Assembly: GCA_963665405.2 (NCBI GenBank)
Contig: CAXXUH010000003.1
Location: forward strand, 541,055 to 605,054
DNA: 64,000 nucleotides
Source of the DNA: G963665405 sp963665405
GTDB lineage: Bacteria; Chloroflexota; Dehalococcoidia; Lucifugimonadales; G963665405
Direction: 5' to 3'
Within the stretch, counting starts at the first letter, position 1. Every line of letters begins with the position of its first letter. The notes beneath the pieces are model-generated. The model made no database searches. It was not told the DNA's origin and was given only the letters and a program-made list of their open reading frames with translations. Both the position numbers and the translations under genes were made by a program. Shown here one piece after another: positions 58,195 through 64,000 of the stretch.

Positions 58195-59516
58195 GCGTTC
58201 AATCCCGAACGACCTTCAGCCACGTGTTCCGCCGTCTATCTCGACGATTCCTTCGACACGGAGACCCAAAGGGCCGGTAGGTTCCATACTTGGGGAGCCA
58301 GACTGGGATATCAGCTGCAGTGGGATCTGGCCGAGCTTCCCGAGCATGCCAAACGTTTATCACGAAATGGGTCGAGCGAGGTTAGAGATAGGTCAGACTT
58401 CGGTTACAGTCTGTCGGTCAGACACGGAGAATGCCAACGACTTCGCGAAGTGGCCAATGTGGCTCTGCGCATCCGGCTTCCGATATCGGTGAAACTGAAG
58501 TCAAAGCTTCGACTCAGGTCACCTCGCGTGATGCACAAGTAAACGGGGCTTGCCGAAAGGCCAGAAGTGGCAAGTCCGTGGCGAATGAGAAGGTGCCCAC
58601 CTCCCTGGCGAAATAGGCATCCTGACTTCCAGTGACGGCTGGGGTTATGGCGAGCACGCGAACCTAAGCTACTTCGCCCAGTCGTTCAACTCACCGCTCG
58701 ATCCACACCGTCAGTTGCTCGGCCCCCACTCCGTCGCCTATTGGACGCCGATGTCGTCCAGCATCAGCAGATCGCATGAGTCGAACGAACGGGGCAGGGG
58801 GAGCTTGCGCGGGGCGGGTGGCCGGCGAATCACGCCGGTTGGGCCCCAGCACACATCCGCTCCCACCCAGTCACCCCCTTGGGGGTTCTGTGGTTCTAAG
58901 GGGGCCAAGGTCCCCTTTGCGGGGTTTGGGGTGTCCCCAACCTCTCGGGCGGGCGGGTGGGCCAGACGCGATCCGGCTATCTCGCCGTCTATGAACTCCA
59001 GGGCTCTTTGTAGAAAATTGAGGAGGGCGCAGAGAGTGGAGCCCCCTTACCTGGTTCCCAACGATTGACGCCCCAGAACACCTGTGCTGCCATGTAACTA
59101 GAGGACCGACCAAGCGGTGGGTCCTTTTTCGTGTTCAAGGGGCGCGGTACACAATGAGACAGAATGGTACAGTAAAAGGTGTCGTACGCGGCCGTTTAGC
59201 CGCTTCTCTCCGTGTCGACGCCCCATCGCACTGTCTCACCGCAGCTTCGGAGGCGGCCCCATTTCATCCTCGAGCCTGTACCGAACCCGTCTCAAGATCC
59301 CCACATCGTGTCTCGGGGTAGCCGATATTGTGGCCCAGGTCGCTCATGTAGGCGCGCGCGGCGTGCGCCTGCTTCGTTCTGTGGCCGGCTCGATCGGTGG
59401 CGGCTGAGCCCGCGCGCGGAACGCCCCGTTGCTCTATAATGCTTCCTCGGCGGCCGGGCCCAACGATCTGAGTCCTGCCGGCGGAGCGCCAACCTCGTCA
59501 CAAAAGGAGAACCCAT
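58195..59516. other. 1.3-kb region without a recognisable gene
   Basis: No protein family or RNA is recognised. Reverse strand 58738-58790 reads SFDSCDLLMLDDIGVQ, faintly like a DnaA/IstB Walker B, but stops surround it. A terminator-like hairpin (AGGACCGAC/GTGGGTCCT then TTTTTC) lies at 59101-59130. Probably decayed DNA. Confidence 0.4.
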
Positions 59517-60608
59517 ATGGACCTCGGACTTTTCCTCATGCCCCTGCACCGCCCCGAGAGGCCCCACGCCGAGACCTACCAGGAGGACCTGGAGCTGATC
59601 GAGTACACCGACGGCCTCGGATACGCGGAGACCTGGGTGGGGGAGCACTACACCCTGCCCTGGGAGAACATGCCGTCGCCTGAGCTCTTCATCGCCAGGT
59701 GCCTGGGCGTCACCGAGCAGATGAAGTTCGGACTGGGGGTGTCCCTGCTGCACTACCACAATCCGATCCACGTGGCGCACCGCGTCGCCATGCTCGACCA
59801 CATGGCCAAAGGACGGCTCTACTTCGGAATCGGCTCGGCGGGCGCGCATACGGACACCGAGATGTTCGGCGTCGATGTCGAAAAGGGAAGCCTCCGCGAC
59901 AGGATGGAGGAGTCCATCGACATCATCCTGAAGATATGGGAAGGGGAGCCCTTCCACCACAAGGGGAAGCTCTACGACACGGTCCTGCCCGACCCCGACC
60001 CCGAAGCGCGTCTCGGCTTTCACATGCGTCCCTATCAGGACCCCCACCCGCCGGTCGCGGTCGCCGGCAGCAGCCCCTACTCGGGGACCCTGGCGATGGT
60101 CGGAGAGCGGGGTTGGCTGCCCCTGAGCAACTGCTTCCTGCACGAGTCGCACCTGCCCAGCCACTGGGAGGTGGTCCTGAAGGGCGCCCAGAAGGCGAAC
60201 AGGCAGCCCTCCAGGGCCGACTGGCGCATCGCTCGAGAGATATACGTCGCCGAGGACGGTGACCAGGCCAGGGAAGACGTGCTGAACGGGCCGTTCGCCC
60301 AGTTCTGGGTCGACTACTGGATAGCGCTGCTGACCAAGAACAGTCCCACGGGACTCGCCCCCCTCAAGCACCACCCGGACGTGCCCGACGAGGCAGTGAC
60401 CCCCGAATACATGCTCGAGCATCTGTGGATAGTCGGCACACCGGAGGAGTGCGCCAATAGACTGCGGAAGCTTCACGAGGACGTTGGGGGGTTCGGGACT
60501 GTGCTGCTGCTTTGCCACGACTGGGAGGGCGACAGGAGCAAGTGGTTCCGGTCGCTGGAGCTGATGGCCAAGGAGGTCCAGCCCAGGCTGGCGGACCTCA
60601 AGGTCTGA
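59517..60608 (+). CDS. LLM-class flavin-dependent oxidoreductase
   Basis: A 363-residue luciferase-like monooxygenase. It has LGYAETWVGEHYTLPWENMPSPELFIARCLGVT near 35, RLYFGIGSAGAHTDTEMFGVDVEKG near 100, and PPVAVAGSSPYSG near 180. ATG 59517 follows AAAAGGAGAA. It is in the same family as 48312-49499 but only distantly similar. It is convergent with the phosphotriesterase gene 10 bp downstream. Substrate unknown. Confidence 0.92.
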   Translation: MDLGLFLMPLHRPERPHAETYQEDLELIEYTDGLGYAETWVGEHYTLPWENMPSPELFIARCLGVTEQMKFGLGVSLLHYHNPIHVAHRVAMLDHMAKGRLYFGIGSAGAHTDTEMFGVDVEKGSLRDRMEESIDIILKIWEGEPFHHKGKLYDTVLPDPDPEARLGFHMRPYQDPHPPVAVAGSSPYSGTLAMVGERGWLPLSNCFLHESHLPSHWEVVLKGAQKANRQPSRADWRIAREIYVAEDGDQAREDVLNGPFAQFWVDYWIALLTKNSPTGLAPLKHHPDVPDEAVTPEYMLEHLWIVGTPEECANRLRKLHEDVGGFGTVLLLCHDWEGDRSKWFRSLELMAKEVQPRLADLKV

Positions 60609-60618
60609 GCTGGCCCGG

Positions 60619-61680
60619 CTACCGGAACGTCAGCGCGCGCCTGGGGTTGTCGATCAGCATCGCGTTGATCTGATCCTCGGCGAACCCCCGCCTTCGCATG
60701 CGCGGAACCATGCTGTCGAGGATGTGGGCGATGCCCTTGCCGCCAAAGCGCGTGTGCTGGTACTTGAAGTTGACGTCGTGCGACAGCAGGATCTGACCCA
60801 GGTGCCCGTCAGCCACCAGGAACTCGAGCGCGTCCACGACCTGGACGTCGCTGACCGCAAAGTCGGTCTCGTTTCTGTACCTGATAGACGTGTCCTCGTA
60901 GGCGCCGAAGTGGTCGTACTCGAGGAAGCACCCGGTCTCGGCCAGCTCTTTCAGGGCCTTCCTGTCTCTCACGACCGGCCCAAGGTGGTCCAGGACGATC
61001 CGATCGGCTTCGGCTCCGGCGTTGACCAGTAGCTCAACTATCTCGAGCGGGGCCCAGTCGTTCATACCCGGGTGGATCGAGATCGGCGCCCCGGTCTCGG
61101 CCTGAGCCTGCGCGGAGGCCTGGAGGACCTTCCGCTCGTTGTCGCTGAGCGGGAAGAAGTTTCCCACCTCCCCGATCATCCCGGCGCGCACGCCGGTCTC
61201 GCCCACGCCCACCGTGATGTCTCGCACTATCTCGGCCGTTATGGCCTCCTCGGTCTTGTCGTCCATGTCGGACGGGTGCGAGGCCGGGACGTAGTAGCTG
61301 CCGCCCATGACGATGTTCAGCCCGGTGGCGCGGGATATGCGCGCGAGCGCGAGGGGGTCCCGGCCTATCCCGAGGCTGGTGACGTCGACGATCGAGTGGC
61401 CCCCCGCGTACTTGAACAGAGACGCCTCGTGGATCGCGGCATCGACATCCCAAAGCTGGACGGTGTCCAGGTTGTAGTACCACCGCTGGGGGAGGGCGCC
61501 CAGGATGTCCATCGTGACCGGCTTGTGGATGTAGGCCCGCTCGCTGGCCTCGGAGGGCTCCTCGAAGTAGCAGCCCACGTCGATCACCAGATGCTCGTGC
61601 ATCAGAGTAATCCCGAGCGCGTCGGGGTGGATGGGCCCGAGGACCGTCTGCGCCTTTCCAGACAGCGCCGGCAGACCCAT
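60619..61680 (-). CDS. Phosphotriesterase-family metal-dependent hydrolase (long form)
   Basis: 353 residues. Metal ligands appear in LMHEH (His28, His30), ISIHPG, VLDHLGP and LLSHDVNFK. In place of the usual carbamylated Lys, the segment VRAGMIGEVGNFF suggests a Glu bridging ligand (IGEVG), as in some family branches. It is longer than the other two paralogues. The ATG overlaps the VOC stop by one base (TGATG), so the two are co-translated. Confidence 0.9.
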   Translation of the reverse strand: MGLPALSGKAQTVLGPIHPDALGITLMHEHLVIDVGCYFEEPSEASERAYIHKPVTMDILGALPQRWYYNLDTVQLWDVDAAIHEASLFKYAGGHSIVDVTSLGIGRDPLALARISRATGLNIVMGGSYYVPASHPSDMDDKTEEAITAEIVRDITVGVGETGVRAGMIGEVGNFFPLSDNERKVLQASAQAQAETGAPISIHPGMNDWAPLEIVELLVNAGAEADRIVLDHLGPVVRDRKALKELAETGCFLEYDHFGAYEDTSIRYRNETDFAVSDVQVVDALEFLVADGHLGQILLSHDVNFKYQHTRFGGKGIAHILDSMVPRMRRRGFAEDQINAMLIDNPRRALTFR

Positions 61681-62111
61681 CAGAGGCGGCCGTTCGTGCC
61701 CACCCAGCCGTTCTGGGAGATCTCGATGATCACCCCGTCGGGGCCGCTGTACTTCAGCTCCATGTTGCGGCCGCCGTGGCCCTTTCCCATCCCGCCCTGC
61801 AGCCGCTCGTTGATCTCGGTCCGCGGCGGGGAGTCGGCTTCCTGGAGCCTGGCGTGGGTCGTGCCCGGGTCGTCGACCTGAAAACCTATGTGATGGATTC
61901 CGCTGAAGCCCGCCCCGAACTCCTCTCCGGCTACAACGTCGTTCTTGAACTTCAAGATGGCGAAGTTTATGTGTCCGTCGGTGAGGTAGTACCCCTCGGA
62001 GTTCTCGGTGTCGATCTTACCCACTTCCTTGAGGCCGAAGACCTTGGCGTAGAAGCCGGCAGTGGCCTCGGGGTCCTGCGACGATATCGCTATGTGCTTG
62101 ATCGTTGCCAT
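61680..62111 (-). CDS. VOC-superfamily (glyoxalase-like) protein
   Basis: 143 residues. It opens TIKHIAISSQDPEATAGFYAKVFGLKEVG (first beta-alpha-beta-beta-beta unit, His ligand). The second unit begins HHIGFQVDDPGTTHARLQE and ends GPDGVIIEIS with the Glu ligand. A metal-dependent isomerase, lyase or dioxygenase is possible; substrate unknown. It heads a two-gene operon with the phosphotriesterase homologue. Confidence 0.9.
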   Translation of the reverse strand: MATIKHIAISSQDPEATAGFYAKVFGLKEVGKIDTENSEGYYLTDGHINFAILKFKNDVVAGEEFGAGFSGIHHIGFQVDDPGTTHARLQEADSPPRTEINERLQGGMGKGHGGRNMELKYSGPDGVIIEISQNGWVGTNGRL

Positions 62112-62179
62112 TAGACTCCTTGCGTCCGTTCGACGCCCACCTTGGTTCTCTCGTATTCTGAGAGTTTGCGCGCCGCACT

Positions 62180-62208
62180 ATAATAAGAGGACCGGTGGGG
62201 CGTGTCAA
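62180..62208 (-). promoter_or_regulatory. Sigma70-type promoter of VOC-phosphotriesterase operon
   Basis: On the reverse strand: TTGACA (62208-62203), a 17-bp spacer, and TATTAT (62185-62180), about 70 bp upstream of the VOC ATG. The overlapping forward TATAAT (62179-62184) could serve the divergent NIPSNAP gene. Confidence 0.7.
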
Positions 62209-62320
62209 TGGTAGTTTCGACCCGGTTGTGACCTCACAAACCTTCCCGACGGCATCGCCGCCGGCTTGACACGCCGGTGGCACCGAATGAGAATTGGCTC
62301 GAATCCAGAAGGAGGACCAG

Positions 62321-62647
62321 ATGATCTACGAGTACCGCGTCTACGAGGCTGCCCCGGGAAAGATGCCCGAGCTGCACGCGAGATTCCGGGACCACACGCT
62401 CAGGATATTCGAGCGCCACGGGATCAAGAACATCGGCTACTGGACGGCCAGCGTCGGGGACTACAACGACCGGCTCATCTACATCCTGGGCTTCGAGGAT
62501 GCGGGACACCGCGACCGGGCCTTCGCCGCGTTCGCACAGGACCCGGAGTGGCTGAAGGTAAAGGCCGCATCGGAGGTCAACGGCCCGCTCGTCACGAGGC
62601 TGAGCAACTCCCTCCTGAGCCCGACCGACTACTCGCCGTTGCAATAG
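62321..62647 (+). CDS. NIPSNAP-family protein
   Basis: 108 residues starting MIYEYRVYEAAPGKMPELHARFRDHTLRIFERHGIKNIGYWTA, a typical NIPSNAP ferredoxin-like barrel. WLKVKAASEVNGPLV is the conserved second half. ATG 62321 follows AAGGAGG. These small dimeric proteins often accompany catabolic enzymes; biochemical role unclear. Confidence 0.88.
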   Translation: MIYEYRVYEAAPGKMPELHARFRDHTLRIFERHGIKNIGYWTASVGDYNDRLIYILGFEDAGHRDRAFAAFAQDPEWLKVKAASEVNGPLVTRLSNSLLSPTDYSPLQ

Positions 62648-62723
62648 GTCTCATAGTCACTTCGGGAGGAGACTGAGAACGTAAGCGGCCGAACAGTGCG
62701 GATGCGTACGGCAGTTCTAGCAG

Positions 62724-62848
62724 GGTGCTGAAGAACCCTTCGACCATCCCCCCGGCCCCCTTCCTGGCCGGGAAGGGGGGGTAGCTGATATCTGAGGGGA
62801 ATCCTCAGACTTCTTGCAAAGGGGCTTCGCCCCTCTGCACCCCCCATG
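62724..62848 (+). repeat. Three-hairpin intergenic repeat, copy H (best preserved)
   Basis: TTCGACCATCC, then CCCCCTTCCTGGCCGGGAAG with a G-run, then GATATCTGAGGGG..CCTCAGA, then CAAAGGGGCTTCGCCCCTCT, then GCACCCCCCAT. It serves as the reference for the family in this window. Confidence 0.75.
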
Positions 62849-62908
62849 TTTCATCACCCCGATGACCGCGTCCGCAGAAACCAGAGTTGCCGGGACCAGG
62901 CCGGTGTC

Positions 62909-64000
62909 CTACGACTCCTCGTCGTTGGACAGCCCGAAGAGGTCGCGTACCGCCTGGAGACGCCCCCTGGCAGCCTTACCCTTCAGCGCCCGCGTGGGGT
63001 CGTGGAGCAGCTTGCGCACGATGGATCGGGTCAGAGCTTCGACCACCTCGCGTTGCTCGGGTGAGAGGTCTCCCATACGGCGCAGGGCGCGATCCAACTC
63101 TCGGCTCCGGATTTCTTCGCCGCGCCCCTGCAATGCCTTGACGATCGACACCGCCTCGCGCGAGCCCCACCACTCGGAGAATCGGGATACCTCGTGCTCG
63201 ACGATCTTCTCCGCCTCTACGGCCGCCTCGGCGCGCTTTGCGACGTTCTCCTCCGCTACCGTCGACAGGTCCTCGATGTTGAACAGGGTCACGCCGTCGA
63301 GGGATCCTCCATCGGGATCGACGTTGCGAGGCACCCCCAGGTCGAAGACGAACAGTGGCCGGTCGACGCGCTCCTGGGCCACCGATGCCAGCAGCTCGCT
63401 GGAGATGACGTAGGCGGGCGCCTCCGTCGCGGTGACCACGATGTCCGCCTCGCGGACGATCGAGGAGATGTCGTCGAACCCTACGGCCCGTCCCTGGAGA
63501 GGCCGCGCCACCTCCTCGCCACGCTCTAAGGTTCGGTTGGCGACCACGATCTCGGAGACGCCGGACATGTGCAGCGCGCGGGCCACGAGCTTGCCGGCCT
63601 CGCCGGCTCCGACGAGCAGCACCCGGGCCCCCTGGAGGGTGCCCAGGACCCGCTGGGCGAGTCGGACCGCGGCGAAGCTTACCGAGAGCGCGTTCCGCCC
63701 GAGGTCGGTCTCCTCCCGCACGCGCCGGCCGGTTCTGATCGCGCCGTGGAACACTCTGGACAATGGGACCTGGACGGCCTTCGCATCGGCCGCCAGCGTC
63801 AGCGCCGACCGCACCTGGCCCAGGATCTGCGACTCCCCGAGGATCATCGAGTCCAGGCCGCTGGTCACCCGAAACAGATGACGCACCGCGTCGAGGTCGG
63901 TGCGCTGGTAGGTGTGGGCGGCGAGCTCCTCGACGTCCAGATCGTGGAAGTCTGCCAGGAACAGCCGAATCTCGTCCGCGGTCGTGTCAGCCTGCTCGCA
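62909..64000 (-). CDS. hemA: Glutamyl-tRNA reductase, 5' end beyond window
   Basis: 363 codons visible; the N-terminus is cut at the window edge. It has RHLFRVTSGLDSMILGESQILGQV (substrate domain), then the NADPH-binding VLLVGAGEAGKLVARAL. VFDLGVPRNVDP is also conserved, and the C-terminal dimerisation domain has LTRSIVRKLLHDPTRALK. It reduces glutamyl-tRNA to glutamate-1-semialdehyde, the first step of C5 tetrapyrrole synthesis. The catalytic Cys near residue 50 lies outside the window. Confidence 0.96.
   Translation of the reverse strand, partial: CEQADTTADEIRLFLADFHDLDVEELAAHTYQRTDLDAVRHLFRVTSGLDSMILGESQILGQVRSALTLAADAKAVQVPLSRVFHGAIRTGRRVREETDLGRNALSVSFAAVRLAQRVLGTLQGARVLLVGAGEAGKLVARALHMSGVSEIVVANRTLERGEEVARPLQGRAVGFDDISSIVREADIVVTATEAPAYVISSELLASVAQERVDRPLFVFDLGVPRNVDPDGGSLDGVTLFNIEDLSTVAEENVAKRAEAAVEAEKIVEHEVSRFSEWWGSREAVSIVKALQGRGEEIRSRELDRALRRMGDLSPEQREVVEALTRSIVRKLLHDPTRALKGKAARGRLQAVRDLFGLSNDEES

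Noticed and set aside
58735..58790. DnaA/IstB-like ATPase fragment (CDLLMLDDIG)
   Set aside because: Only about ten residues match and stops flank it; chance similarity is likely.

Overview
The window is a high-GC bacterial chromosome segment. It opens inside a 23S rRNA gene and closes inside hemA. The gene content suggests a Chloroflexota/Dehalococcoidia-type heterotroph, possibly SAR202-like. That is an inference from paralogue expansions: three full phosphotriesterase-family amidohydrolases plus a fragment, two luciferase-like flavin oxidoreductases, four SDR enzymes plus a fragment, two kelch lipoproteins and several NHL propellers. Ordinary housekeeping genes (glmS, plsC, cmk, a 7Fe ferredoxin, aconitase, hemA) lie among them. 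No marker gene that would settle the phylum was analysed.

Region 1 (1-13,161): 23S rRNA is followed by an initiator tRNA-fMet. Its 3' 43 bp, from the anticodon loop to the acceptor end, is repeated exactly at 13,119-13,161. A decayed tyrosine recombinase lies just inside the left copy, so 2,707-13,161 reads as a genomic island integrated in tRNA-fMet. Its left half carries catabolic cargo (alpha/beta hydrolase, M20 peptidase, phosphotriesterase, polysaccharide deacetylase). Its right half carries a decaying conflict or nucleotide-metabolism module: an IrrE-type protease fused to a macro domain, a PurA-like protein, a DUF7002/DarT-like protein and a nucleoside-deoxyribosyltransferase-like protein.

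Region 2 (13,162-18,078) looks like a second, older unit in tandem. It holds a SARP/BTAD regulator, then QueC-like and TGT-like genes and the first ~40 codons of a probable CD-NTase. This gene set is typical of type IV CBASS. A deletion joins it to a membrane-anchored Ig-like protein. A degenerate tRNA 3' end and a third look-alike terminator close the unit.

Region 3 (18,100-44,740) is mainly metabolic and surface genes: SDRs, kelch lipoproteins, a PfkB kinase, a nitroreductase, a class III aminotransferase/MetE-like/phosphotriesterase cluster, NHL propellers, a DUF1501-DUF1800 pair, glmS, plsC and cmk. Two different IS1380-family elements interrupt it.

Region 4 (44,738-64,000) starts with two more copies of the first IS1380 element, one riddled with short deletions. 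After them come an LLM oxidoreductase, an SDR, ferredoxin-aconitase, and a large secreted YVTN-propeller/SdrD-like gene broken by an IS256 element and a 56-bp IS1380 scrap. A long gene-free stretch, an LLM gene, a VOC-phosphotriesterase operon, a NIPSNAP gene and hemA complete the window. A three-hairpin intergenic repeat recurs at least seven times across the whole window.
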